Of a stretch of DNA of 64,000 nt, positions 7,351-15,816 are shown piece by piece. The notes under the pieces are model-generated. The model did not search any database. It saw only the letters and a program-made list of their open reading frames with translations, and had not been told where the DNA came from. Within the stretch, counting starts at the first letter, position 1, and each line of letters opens with the position of its first letter. The stretch spans positions 558,001 to 622,000 of the forward strand of contig JADJAC010000011.1 in the NCBI GenBank assembly GCA_016704425.1, in the 5' to 3' direction. This DNA comes from Sphingomonadales bacterium (GTDB taxonomy: Bacteria > Pseudomonadota > Alphaproteobacteria > Sphingomonadales > Sphingomonadaceae). The position numbers and the translations under genes were made by a program.

Positions 7351-9702
7351 GTGAAAAAGCGTATCAAGACGAGCCAGTCCGACATCAGCCATGATTGGCT
7401 GACCCTTCTCGGCATAAAGGATCCGGGAACGGAGGAATGGGCGCGTGTGCGCGCTGAACAGATCAATCTGGTCCAGAATTTTGCCCTGCTACGCCTCGCC
7501 GTCAGCATCATGGCCGGATGCGTGGTTGTCGCAACACTTGGCCCGACCGCTTCACCCCCCGTCCTCCTCGGCTGGTTCGCTGGCGTCGTTGTCGTATCGT
7601 CGCTGCTCGCCTGGCCACATATCCGCAGCAATCGGGGCTATGCCGTCATGGCAACCCGGCTGGAACTGCATCGGGAGACGTTGAGTCTGGTCGCAGCGGC
7701 GCTTTGTTGGACGGCGCTGCCGATTACACTCGGTATCGACGGAGGGCGCGATCAGGTCCTGACCGTGTGGTCGGTTGCGACAGCCATGATGGGCTGTGCG
7801 GCCTTTGCATTGTCCGCTGTTCCTGCCGCGACCGCCTGCTTCCTGATTACCGTCGGCTCCGGGTTGGCCTTCATGATGTACCGGCTTGGTATGCCACTGA
7901 TTGCCGTGACCGCCGTTGCTTATTCGGTTGCATTGACCGCAGCCTGCCTGGTCAACGGCCGCACCATCATCCTCCATAAACTCAACCAGCTGGTGTTGCG
8001 GGAAAAGACCGAAGTCGTGAGCCTGTTGCTTCGCGAGTATGAGGATTCCGGCGGCGACTGGATGTGGCAGACAGACGCTTCGCGCTGCCTGACGCATGTT
8101 TCGCCGCGCCTGGCCGTTGCCCTTGGCGTCGAGCCGACTGCGCTCGAAACAAAGCCGCTCTTGCAGATTATTGCCGGGGATACATGGGAAGCAGGCAATT
8201 TCCCGGCTGGCTTGCGCGAACTGGCAGACCGGTTGAAGAATCGCGAAAGCTTCAGTGACCTTGTCCTTCCTGTCCAGATCGACGGTGTTACCCGCTGGTG
8301 GGAACTCTCGGCTTCCCCGCGTTATGACGAAGGCGGTGCATTCCAGGGATTCCGCGGCGTCGGTTCCGACGTGACGGAGCAGCGTCGCAGCGCAGACAAG
8401 ATCAACCGGATGGCGCGCTATGATACGCTGACAGGCATGCCCAATCGGCTGCTGGTCAATGAAACCCTTGCGATCGCAATGTCGGAAGCGGAACGGTGGC
8501 GGAGCCGCTGCGGCTTCATGATGATCGACCTGGACCGCTTCAAGGCGGTCAACGATACACTTGGGCATCCAATCGGAGACCGGCTGCTGACTCGCGTTTC
8601 CGAGCGACTGCGCTCGATCATGAGCGAAAACGAACTTTGCGGCCGCCTCGGCGGGGACGAATTTGCCGTTGTCGTGAAGGATGCCAATGATCCAGCCAAG
8701 ATGGCGAAGCTCGCGCAATCGATCATCGATACCCTGTCCCAGCCCTATGAGGTTGACCAATATACGCTTTATATCGGGGCAAGCATCGGTACTGCGATAG
8801 GTCCGAGAGACGGTCGCACGGTCGAAACACTTATCCGATCAGCCGATCTCGCGCTCTATCGCTCGAAGGATGAAGGCGGCGGCGTCTTCCATTGCTATGA
8901 ACCACAGCTCCACGTCCATGCAGAAGAACGCCGGGTCATTGAGATAGCGCTGCGCAAGGCCCTTGAGCGCAACGAATTCGAAGTCCACTACCAGCCCGTC
9001 GTGAATGCCCAGTCGGGCACGATCGAGAGCTTCGAGGCACTGCTACGTTGGACGAATCCCGAGCTTGGGACCGTTTCGCCGGCCAAATTCATTCCGATTG
9101 CGGAAGATGCGCGCCTGATCGGCCCGATTGGCGAATGGGTCTTGCGGACGGCATGCAAGGAAGCGGCCAAATGGCCCGCGACTGTTCGTGTGGCGGTCAA
9201 TGTGTCGGCCGAACAGCTGCACGACAATAGTTTCGCGTCGACTGTCGTCTCGGCATTGGCCCAGGCCGGGCTCGACCCAAATCGGCTCGAGGTCGAAGTG
9301 ACGGAAAGTGTCTTCATGCACGAAGGCACCCATGCCGTGGCCGTGCTGGACAAGATCCTGGCCATGGGCGTTCGCCTTGCGCTCGACGATTTTGGTACTG
9401 GTTATTCTTCGCTTGGCTATCTCTCGAAGACGCGGTTCTCGACGATCAAGGTCGATCGCAGTTTTGTCCAGGGCGCAGCAAAAAATGCGCCGGAAAGCCT
9501 GGCCATCATTCGGGCAGTTGTCGCCCTCGCCGATAGTCTGGGCATGACAACAACAGCCGAAGGTGTTGAGACCGAAGAAGAATGCCGCATGGTCAACCGC
9601 CTGGGATGCCGCAAGATTCAGGGCTATCTCTATGGTCGGCCAATGCCAGCGGTTGAGGCGCGCGCCCTGCTCGGCGCCGAACCGGAGCGCGCCGTCGCCT
9701 GA
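7351..9702 (+). CDS. Membrane PAS-GGDEF-EAL c-di-GMP protein
   Basis: 783 residues. The N-terminal ~200 contain about five to six membrane segments. A PAS-like region follows (about 230-350, ending GVGSDVTEQRR), then GGDEF (about 350-520; GRLGGDEF intact) and EAL (about 530-775; EALLRW, DDFGTGYSS, KVDRS, AEGVE, QGYLYG intact). It should be able both to make and to break c-di-GMP. The inhibitory RxxD site five residues before GGDEF is missing (SENE there). The start is a GTG at 7351 without an obvious ribosome site. It lies 56 bp after the acyl-AMP ligase on the same strand. Confidence 0.93.
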   Translation: MKKRIKTSQSDISHDWLTLLGIKDPGTEEWARVRAEQINLVQNFALLRLAVSIMAGCVVVATLGPTASPPVLLGWFAGVVVVSSLLAWPHIRSNRGYAVMATRLELHRETLSLVAAALCWTALPITLGIDGGRDQVLTVWSVATAMMGCAAFALSAVPAATACFLITVGSGLAFMMYRLGMPLIAVTAVAYSVALTAACLVNGRTIILHKLNQLVLREKTEVVSLLLREYEDSGGDWMWQTDASRCLTHVSPRLAVALGVEPTALETKPLLQIIAGDTWEAGNFPAGLRELADRLKNRESFSDLVLPVQIDGVTRWWELSASPRYDEGGAFQGFRGVGSDVTEQRRSADKINRMARYDTLTGMPNRLLVNETLAIAMSEAERWRSRCGFMMIDLDRFKAVNDTLGHPIGDRLLTRVSERLRSIMSENELCGRLGGDEFAVVVKDANDPAKMAKLAQSIIDTLSQPYEVDQYTLYIGASIGTAIGPRDGRTVETLIRSADLALYRSKDEGGGVFHCYEPQLHVHAEERRVIEIALRKALERNEFEVHYQPVVNAQSGTIESFEALLRWTNPELGTVSPAKFIPIAEDARLIGPIGEWVLRTACKEAAKWPATVRVAVNVSAEQLHDNSFASTVVSALAQAGLDPNRLEVEVTESVFMHEGTHAVAVLDKILAMGVRLALDDFGTGYSSLGYLSKTRFSTIKVDRSFVQGAAKNAPESLAIIRAVVALADSLGMTTTAEGVETEEECRMVNRLGCRKIQGYLYGRPMPAVEARALLGAEPERAVA

Positions 9703-9783
9703 TCGGATCCGCCGCGCCGAGACGCTGCGGCGCGTTCAGATTCGCATTGGCTTTGCATTTGAAAAGTGCAACGCTTGGGCTCC

Positions 9784-10509
9784 ATGGGTGGGGGGGCAGC
9801 AAGCGACATGGCAGTGCAGACACTTGGCAGGTCCGGCTTTCAGGCGTCCGGGCGTCACAGCTTGTTCTTCCCGATTGCCAGCCTTTTTCTGCTTTTCCTG
9901 ACCATAGCGGGCTTTTGGGACAATCTGTTCACCGACGTCGGGCAGCCCAGCAACAGTGATCCCAAATTCATTGTCCACGGCCTCTTTTGCGGGAGCTGGA
10001 TGATTGCGCTCCTCGCCCAAAGCCTGCTCGTCAATCGAGGCAACGTCAGGCTGCACCGCAAGCTTGGGATGTTTGCGCTTGTGGCTGCAATCGGGGTTGC
10101 GCTCAGCACGATCTGGGTTTTTGTCGTTGTCTGGAAGGGCTGGGCTTTGATGACACCCGAAGTGAGAGCCAATCGGCTCTTGCTGCCGAGCTATGCCCTA
10201 TTCGTCGGATTGGGTTACCGCTTCCGGCGGGCGCCGGAACAGCACAAGCGCTTCATGTATACGGGCACGCTCTTCATGCTCGAGCCGATATTGGCCCGGG
10301 CCTATGATCGGCTACTGGTCCCGTTCATGACCGGTTTGACCGAGGCGCAGATCGATGCGGTTTTCCTCCCGACATTGTTTGCGGTTTGGGTTTCCTTTTT
10401 CCTCGCGCTGTTCGCCTATGACTGGGCGCTTGCGCGCCGCGTCCAAGCTGTCACGGCCGGAGCGCTGCTTTGGTTTGCCAGTATTTGGGCCATCGTGCTC
10501 GCCACCTAG
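9784..10509 (+). CDS. Integral membrane protein, unknown function
   Basis: About 241 residues with six or seven predicted membrane segments. The recognisable pattern is a His in the second segment (FIVHGLFCGSWM), then QSLLVNRGN and LHRKLGM. This recurs in uncharacterised bacterial membrane proteins that look like small haem- or quinone-associated helical bundles; that role is only a guess. The start is uncertain among GTG 9766, ATG 9784 and ATG 9808; only the last has a G-rich stretch at a workable distance. It converges with the next GGDEF-EAL gene, leaving a 33-bp gap. Confidence 0.7.
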   Translation: MGGGAASDMAVQTLGRSGFQASGRHSLFFPIASLFLLFLTIAGFWDNLFTDVGQPSNSDPKFIVHGLFCGSWMIALLAQSLLVNRGNVRLHRKLGMFALVAAIGVALSTIWVFVVVWKGWALMTPEVRANRLLLPSYALFVGLGYRFRRAPEQHKRFMYTGTLFMLEPILARAYDRLLVPFMTGLTEAQIDAVFLPTLFAVWVSFFLALFAYDWALARRVQAVTAGALLWFASIWAIVLAT

Positions 10510-10542
10510 GCCCTGTCCGGCCATGGCAGTCAGCTGCTGCAC

Positions 10543-12828
10543 CTAGCTCAGTGCGCGGGCCCGTCGAGCGGCCGTCTTGCGCGATGGTGTCGCCGTGCTA
10601 GTCGTGCCGAATGTCGCGGCGATTGCCTCGATATGATCGGCCGGAAGGGCACGCGAGAAGAGGTAGCCCTGAAGGTGGGTGGCGCCTGCCTTTTGCATCG
10701 CCGCCATTTCCGCTTCCGTCTCGATGCCTTCGGCAACGATTTCGCGGCCGAGGATCTTGCCGAATTTCACAACACCTTCGACGATCGCCAGCGAACGCTC
10801 GCTTTCACTCAGGCCCTGGACAAAACTGCGATCGATCTTGAGTTTGTCGAACGGGAAGTCGCGAATATAGGCAAGGCTTGAATAGCCCGTTCCGAAATCG
10901 TCGAGAGCCAAAGTGAAGCCGTGCCGCTTCAGTTCGTTCAGCACGCGCAACGTGCGGTCGTCGCTCGACATCAGGACCGATTCAGTGATCTCGATCGTGA
11001 TCCGGCTGGGTGAAACGCCGAACTTCTTTGCGGGTTCGAGCAGGTCCGGCAGAATCGTTGCCGACCGCAATTGCGCCGGCGAAATGTTGATCGCGGTTGT
11101 CAGCTCGGGCCAGCGTTGCGCATCCTCGATCGCCTGCTCGATCACGAAGCGTCCAAGCTCGGCCATCAGGCCGACCTCTTCGGCAATGGACACGAACAGG
11201 TCAGGGGGGACGAAGCCATGCGTCGGGCTGTTCCAGCGCAGCAGTGCCTCGACAGAACTGATCGCGCCGGATGCCGCTTCGACGATGGGCTGGTAGTTGA
11301 GCGTCAATTCCCGTTCGGTCAGCGCGCGCTTCAGGTCGACCTGGATCGCGTGGCGATGCTCGATCTCATCCGCCATTGTCTTCGTGAATTTCGAGAGCCG
11401 CCCGCGGCCATTTGCCTTTGCATCATAGAGTGCAATGTCGGCACGCTTGATCGTATCGCCAAAGCTGTTCTGGCGGCTCGCAAAAGCAAGGCCGGCCGAT
11501 GCGTTGGCTTCGATCAAATGACCCATCACCGAAAAGGATTCCGAGAAACAGTCTGCGATCAGGTCGGACAGCGCGTTTGCGTCCTCATCTGTGAATACCG
11601 GACGCATGATGGCAAATTCGTCCCCGCCCAGTCGGGCAAGCGTATCGTCCTTCGCCAGCTTTGATTTCAGCCGATCGCCGACTGCCTTGATCAGTTCGTC
11701 CCCGGCGTTGTGGCCGAGGGTGTCGTTGATATCCTTGAAACGGTCGAGATCGACGCACGCGACGGCGACCCTCAAATGCCCTTGCTGCGGCTTTTCAAAA
11801 AAGGCGATGAACAGACTTTCAAGCCGCCGCCTGTTGGCAAGGCCAGTCAATGCATCATGGTCCGCAAGGAAGCGGGCATCGGCTTCCCGCGCAGCAAGCT
11901 GCTTGGTCGATGCGACCAGCCGGCCCATGAGAATGACAAGAAAGACAAGCGCGGCGCCAATCACTGACAAGATGCCGGGTAGCACGCGCTGGACCATTTC
12001 TCTTCCGGGTTGTTTCGGGGTCCAGTTGATCCGGGCAAGCAACTTTCCGTCGTCGGTTTTCAAGTCAAAGGAACCGAGGCGTTTGTCGTTCGCCAGCCTG
12101 AAGGAAAGATCGGGCATCAGCGCGCTGCGTCCGATTTCGGTCAGAACCGGCTGGGTCACGTCAATGATCGAAAGCACCACACGCCGTGTCGGAGACGTCT
12201 TCGAAACGTCGTAAGACGGGGTTATCAGCAAGGCAGTTGCTATGGCAGGCTTTCCTTGAATGCTTATAATCGAGCCAAAGCCGCGACTGTATTTGCGATC
12301 GTCCGTATCGCCGATCTCGTAAAGTTCGCCCTTGCCAGCGGTCGTTTCGACTCGTGGCGAAACATCAGGGCCGCCGCGGGATTGACGCAGCAATGGCGCG
12401 ATGGCTGCCGCATCAATCGCGAGCTGTTTGGTCCCAAGGCCAGTGCCTTCGCCATGCACATAGACCGGCCGATTTCGTTCGTCGAATATCATCAGTCGGT
12501 CATGATGGTAGGATTCGTTCATGTAGCTGCCGATTTCCCGGTCGAGCCAATCCTGATCAAATGTTTCCGCAGCGCTGTATTTTACTGTATCATCCCACCA
12601 GGCGACACTGCGCAACTCCCCAACGGCACTGTTCAGCCGCGTTGTGAAAGCGTTGTCGATCAGCGCCTGCTGCCGCGCGATGGATTCCTGATCCATCGTC
12701 CTGCCCGAATAGACCGTAACGCCAAGCAAAAGCATGGCGAGACCGAGCATCACGAGCACCATCGGCAGGACAAGCCTTTTTACCGGAGTGGTCGATGCAG
12801 AATCTGGTCGTTTCAAGAATAGTGCCAT
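10543..12828 (-). CDS. CHASE4-GGDEF-EAL c-di-GMP protein
   Basis: About 761 residues. A membrane segment near residues 15-40 is followed by a periplasmic sensor of CHASE4 type (WWDDTVKYS is diagnostic) to about residue 265. A second membrane segment, GGDEF (LARLGGDEFAI) and EAL (EALLRW, DDFGTGYSS, KIDRS, QGYLFS) follow. Both catalytic motifs are intact. The inhibitory site reads AKDD, so its Arg is lost. The ATG at 12828 with GGGG seven bases upstream is preferred over a TTG at 12849. It diverges from the SET-domain gene across a gap with two palindromes. Confidence 0.93.
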   Translation of the reverse strand: MALFLKRPDSASTTPVKRLVLPMVLVMLGLAMLLLGVTVYSGRTMDQESIARQQALIDNAFTTRLNSAVGELRSVAWWDDTVKYSAAETFDQDWLDREIGSYMNESYHHDRLMIFDERNRPVYVHGEGTGLGTKQLAIDAAAIAPLLRQSRGGPDVSPRVETTAGKGELYEIGDTDDRKYSRGFGSIISIQGKPAIATALLITPSYDVSKTSPTRRVVLSIIDVTQPVLTEIGRSALMPDLSFRLANDKRLGSFDLKTDDGKLLARINWTPKQPGREMVQRVLPGILSVIGAALVFLVILMGRLVASTKQLAAREADARFLADHDALTGLANRRRLESLFIAFFEKPQQGHLRVAVACVDLDRFKDINDTLGHNAGDELIKAVGDRLKSKLAKDDTLARLGGDEFAIMRPVFTDEDANALSDLIADCFSESFSVMGHLIEANASAGLAFASRQNSFGDTIKRADIALYDAKANGRGRLSKFTKTMADEIEHRHAIQVDLKRALTERELTLNYQPIVEAASGAISSVEALLRWNSPTHGFVPPDLFVSIAEEVGLMAELGRFVIEQAIEDAQRWPELTTAINISPAQLRSATILPDLLEPAKKFGVSPSRITIEITESVLMSSDDRTLRVLNELKRHGFTLALDDFGTGYSSLAYIRDFPFDKLKIDRSFVQGLSESERSLAIVEGVVKFGKILGREIVAEGIETEAEMAAMQKAGATHLQGYLFSRALPADHIEAIAATFGTTSTATPSRKTAARRARALS

Positions 12829-12925
12829 TCGGGTGCCCCGGCATGGCAATCTAAAGGAGCGTCGTTAAAAGACCGTAAAGGACCGCCTGGCCGATGGAGC
12901 GGGTAAAATGCGGCAGGCGTGGTCA

Positions 12926-12937
12926 AAAATGGCCATT
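12926..12937. repeat. 12-bp palindrome in divergent promoter region
   Basis: AAATGGCCATTT is a perfect palindrome about 100 bp upstream of the CHASE4-GGDEF-EAL gene and 104 bp upstream of the SET-protein GTG start. A 12-bp palindrome alone is weak evidence for an operator. It is listed because a much longer palindrome lies in the same gap. Confidence 0.3.
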
Positions 12938-12984
12938 TGCAATAGCGTTTGACCCCCGAATCCTGATGAGTTAATTGAATTACA

Positions 12985-13014
12985 ATGCGTTAACCATGAT
13001 CATGGTTAACGCAT
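12985..13014. promoter_or_regulatory. Perfect 30-bp palindrome upstream of the SET-domain gene
   Basis: All 15 base pairs of this inverted repeat match, with no spacer. Each arm reads ATGCGTTAACCATGA and the centre is GATC. Each arm contains TTAACCAT, the octamer described as a CtrA half-site in alphaproteobacteria, in inverted orientation. It ends 27 bp before the GTG start of the SET-domain gene and about 160 bp upstream of the divergent GGDEF-EAL gene. Likely a dimer-binding operator; as RNA it would form a strong hairpin next to the ribosome site. Confidence 0.6.
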
Positions 13015-13041
13015 ATGAATTGCCAATTGTGGGAGGTTGGC

Positions 13042-14271
13042 GTGAGCGGTAGCGTTTTGGGTATATTGGCAGCGATTTTCCAGATTTCTGGTTACCTGTT
13101 TTATATCCGCAACTTCCTCAAGCGCTCTATTCGACCGAACGCCGCCAGCTATTTGATGTTTGCCTACGGCACGTCGCTCGTTGCCTTTCTTGCATGGCAG
13201 AATGGCGCAGTTCTCCCTGAACTTCTGTTGCTGTTCGCCTGCGCCGCAATGAGCATCATCGTTGCCTTGCTGTGCCTCAGGAAGAACGCGACCGAGCCTG
13301 TCGACCGGTTCGAAGCGATCATCTTCTCAGCGGACCTTTGGCTTACGATCGGTTTCGCGGCGATGGTCTTCGCTCAGGTTGAAAAATCAGCCTATGCTGC
13401 TGTTTTCCTTATCCTTGGAAATGCGACGACGCTGACATCGTTCATTCCGATCCTGCGATCGACCTGGCGCGATCCGAGGCGCGAGCAGCCGCTTCCGTGG
13501 ATCATTTGGTCTCTGGCCTATCTCTGCCTGACTGGGGCGACGCTGCTCTCGACGGGTTTCGATCAGCCTGTTCTGCTGATGTATCCGATTGCCAATGTGG
13601 TGCTCCACGGCGCCATGGCCTTTTTTTCGTTACGAAAGACTTTGGCCGGCCGCTATTTTGGCGATGGCGGATCTTTTATCTATCACGACACGAGCCCGAT
13701 TGCTGGTGAGGGCGTCTTTGCGGGGCGTGCATTCGCTGCCGGTGAAAAGATCTGGACGATGACGGGCACGGTCTATGGCAATTCGCGAACCGGACAGGAC
13801 CCCGATTTTGTAGGATTGGGCCCCGGCTTGTGGATGGATCCCGATCCTCCGCTCAACAAACTCAATCACAGCTGCGCACCCAACGCCTGCTTTGGTCCGA
13901 AACGTCAGCTTTTTGCCTTGCGCCCTATCGCCAAGGGCGAAGAAATAACCTTCGACTATTCAACCTCTGAGGTTGATCCGCAATGGACGATGGCGTGCGA
14001 GTGTCGGGCCAAGGGGTGTCGACGCGGCCTGCACGCCATTCAGATCAGCTTTGCGGATCGCGACGAGCCGCCACCGGCAAGTCCGCTCATGCAGCTCCTG
14101 TGGCGGACCCGCCGAGCCGAGCCGATCACGGATTCCGCCTTTCCGCAATTCGGGCAGACAACCCGCCCTGCCGTTACAACAAGCAATGAAAAGCCGCCCG
14201 CGCGTCGTTCACCGGAAGCATTGCGGCGATCTGGCGCAGCTCCATCGAGGAACCGCATGGGAGCGCGTTAG
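13042..14271 (+). CDS. Membrane protein fused to a SET domain with post-SET Cys cluster
   Basis: About 409 residues. The first ~200 form six or seven membrane helices in two similar halves; each has a helix-P-W/Y pattern reminiscent of PQ-loop proteins (FKxx-IRPNAASYL and REQPLPWIIWSLAYL). The rest is a SET domain: GEGVFAGRAFAAGE, NHSCAPNACF (the canonical NHSC motif) and GEEITFDYS. A post-SET CxCx4C follows (CECRAKGC). SET domains methylate protein lysines with SAM. The GTG at 13042 is chosen because GGGAGG lies five bases before it; ATG 13015 has none. The C-terminal ~60 residues are Pro/Arg-rich. The substrate is unknown. Confidence 0.85.
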   Translation: MSGSVLGILAAIFQISGYLFYIRNFLKRSIRPNAASYLMFAYGTSLVAFLAWQNGAVLPELLLLFACAAMSIIVALLCLRKNATEPVDRFEAIIFSADLWLTIGFAAMVFAQVEKSAYAAVFLILGNATTLTSFIPILRSTWRDPRREQPLPWIIWSLAYLCLTGATLLSTGFDQPVLLMYPIANVVLHGAMAFFSLRKTLAGRYFGDGGSFIYHDTSPIAGEGVFAGRAFAAGEKIWTMTGTVYGNSRTGQDPDFVGLGPGLWMDPDPPLNKLNHSCAPNACFGPKRQLFALRPIAKGEEITFDYSTSEVDPQWTMACECRAKGCRRGLHAIQISFADRDEPPPASPLMQLLWRTRRAEPITDSAFPQFGQTTRPAVTTSNEKPPARRSPEALRRSGAAPSRNRMGAR

Positions 14272-14280
14272 TCTTGGCTC

Positions 14281-15129
14281 TTATCCAAGCCGTTCGGCAT
14301 GCCAACGCAAATGGTCAGCCATGAATGTGGATACGAACGGATAGGAATGATCGTAACCGGGCTGCATGCGGATCGTTGCAGCCATCCCGGCAGACGCACA
14401 AGCCTGGCGGAGCAGGTCTGTCTTGAGTTGCAATTCAAGGTTGGCATCGGCGTCACCCTGATCGATCAGCAGGTCTGGCAAGCGTGCGCCGCCCTCTATC
14501 AAGGCGCAAGCGTCATAGTCTTTCCATGTAGACCTGTCGTCTCCCAGATAGCCGCCCAACGCCTTTTGGCCCCATGGGCATTGCGCGGGTGCGACGATGG
14601 GCGCGAAGGCCGAGGTTGAACGAAAGCGTCCCGGGTTGCGGAGCGAAATGGTCAATGCCCCATGCCCGCCCATTGAGTGGCCCGTAATGCCCTGCCGGGC
14701 CATGTCAGCGGGAAAGTTCCCTGCGACAATCTCGGGCAATTCGTTTTCGATATAGTCCCGCATCCGATAGTGACGGGCGAAGGGCTCCTGTGTCGCATTG
14801 ACGTAAAAGCCTGCGCCAAGCCCGAAGTCATAGGCGCCTTCGGGATCGTCCGGAACTCCCTCGCCACGTGGAGACGTGTCGGGGGCGACAAAGATCAGCC
14901 CCAGTTCTGCGCAGGCTTTGCGGAACTCCCCCTTGTCCGTCACATTGGCATGCGTGCAGGTGAGGCCTGAAAGATACCAGATGACGGGCAGTTTCGCGCC
15001 GTCTGCATGCGGCGGCACGAAGACGGAAAATGTCATGTCCGTCCCCGTGGCGCGGGATTGATGCCTGTAAACGCCCTGGACACCGCCATGGCTTTTGTTT
15101 GTCGAGACAGTGTCCAGGGTCATTGGCAT
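14281..15129 (-). CDS. fghA: S-formylglutathione hydrolase
   Basis: 282 residues, the usual length. This esterase-D-type alpha/beta hydrolase releases formate and glutathione from S-formylglutathione, the last step of glutathione-dependent formaldehyde oxidation. Seen: WYLSGLTCTHAN (oxyanion region), the nucleophile GHSMGGHGA, Asp in DQGDAD, and His in GYDHSYPF. The ATG at 15129 shares a base with the VOC gene stop (TGATG). The class III alcohol dehydrogenase (adhC) that normally supplies its substrate is absent from this side of the locus. Confidence 0.95.
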   Translation of the reverse strand: MPMTLDTVSTNKSHGGVQGVYRHQSRATGTDMTFSVFVPPHADGAKLPVIWYLSGLTCTHANVTDKGEFRKACAELGLIFVAPDTSPRGEGVPDDPEGAYDFGLGAGFYVNATQEPFARHYRMRDYIENELPEIVAGNFPADMARQGITGHSMGGHGALTISLRNPGRFRSTSAFAPIVAPAQCPWGQKALGGYLGDDRSTWKDYDACALIEGGARLPDLLIDQGDADANLELQLKTDLLRQACASAGMAATIRMQPGYDHSYPFVSTFMADHLRWHAERLG

Positions 15130-15509
15130 CAGCCCATCCGGTGCAAAGCGCAGATCTTGTTGCCTGCCGGATCGCGCAGATAGGCGAGGTACAAGGCGCC
15201 CATGCCGCCTTCACGCACGCCTGGCGGATCTTCGCACGTGGTGCCGCCATTGGCGACGCCTGCTGCATGCCATGCATTGGCCTGTTCAGGGCTATCGACA
15301 GCAAAACCGACAGTGCCGCCATTGGCGCCGCATGCGGGCTCGCCATTGATCGGCTTGGTGATCGAAAAGATGCCCGTCTTGGTCATGTAGAATACGCGAC
15401 CCTTGTCGTCCGCGTTGCCCGGGGGGACACCCAGCGTGCCAAGCACGGCATCATAGAATTTCTTGGATGCCTCGATGTCGTTGGCGCCCACCATGATATG
15501 ACTATACAT
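15129..15509 (-). CDS. VOC (glyoxalase/bleomycin-resistance fold) family protein
   Basis: 126 residues with a single vicinal-oxygen-chelate fold: an N-terminal HIMVGANDIEASKKFYDAVLG motif and a C-terminal YLRDPAGNKICALH motif. An AAGGAG site stands seven bases before the ATG. It precedes fghA with a one-base overlap. VOC proteins of this type often sit between adhC and fghA in sphingomonads, suggesting a part in formaldehyde or thiol-adduct metabolism. The actual reaction is unknown. Confidence 0.85.
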   Translation of the reverse strand: MYSHIMVGANDIEASKKFYDAVLGTLGVPPGNADDKGRVFYMTKTGIFSITKPINGEPACGANGGTVGFAVDSPEQANAWHAAGVANGGTTCEDPPGVREGGMGALYLAYLRDPAGNKICALHRMG

Positions 15510-15816
15510 TTTTTTCTCCTTCTGCGTAGTTGCACGAAGTCGGCTTCGGGCGGTTTGCCTTGGTGCCGGCTACAGACGATCAGCGTCCCCTTCGCCAATG
15601 GCTGTCTGGCCTGCCTTGAATGCAAAATGGGAAATGCTCAAGCCATCGTGACGCTGTTTTTTTGAACAGCCTGACTGGATGCCTCCATTGTTTGCACGGT
15701 GTCGACCTGGAAGATCCTGGGGGAAGCCACCAGTGCCCTTTTCTCCAGGCGTCAGAGCCTTGAGTTCCGTCAACGAGACCCTATGTTTCCGCCACGCCCG
15801 TTTTGGAGAGTGACTC
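15510..15816. other. Divergent intergenic region, no gene seen
   Basis: The 307 bp between the VOC gene and the exported methyltransferase-like gene. A minus-strand frame of 115 codons crosses it but runs into the methyltransferase gene antisense and resembles no family I know. No tRNA, strong terminator or clear promoter box was found. Confidence 0.5.
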
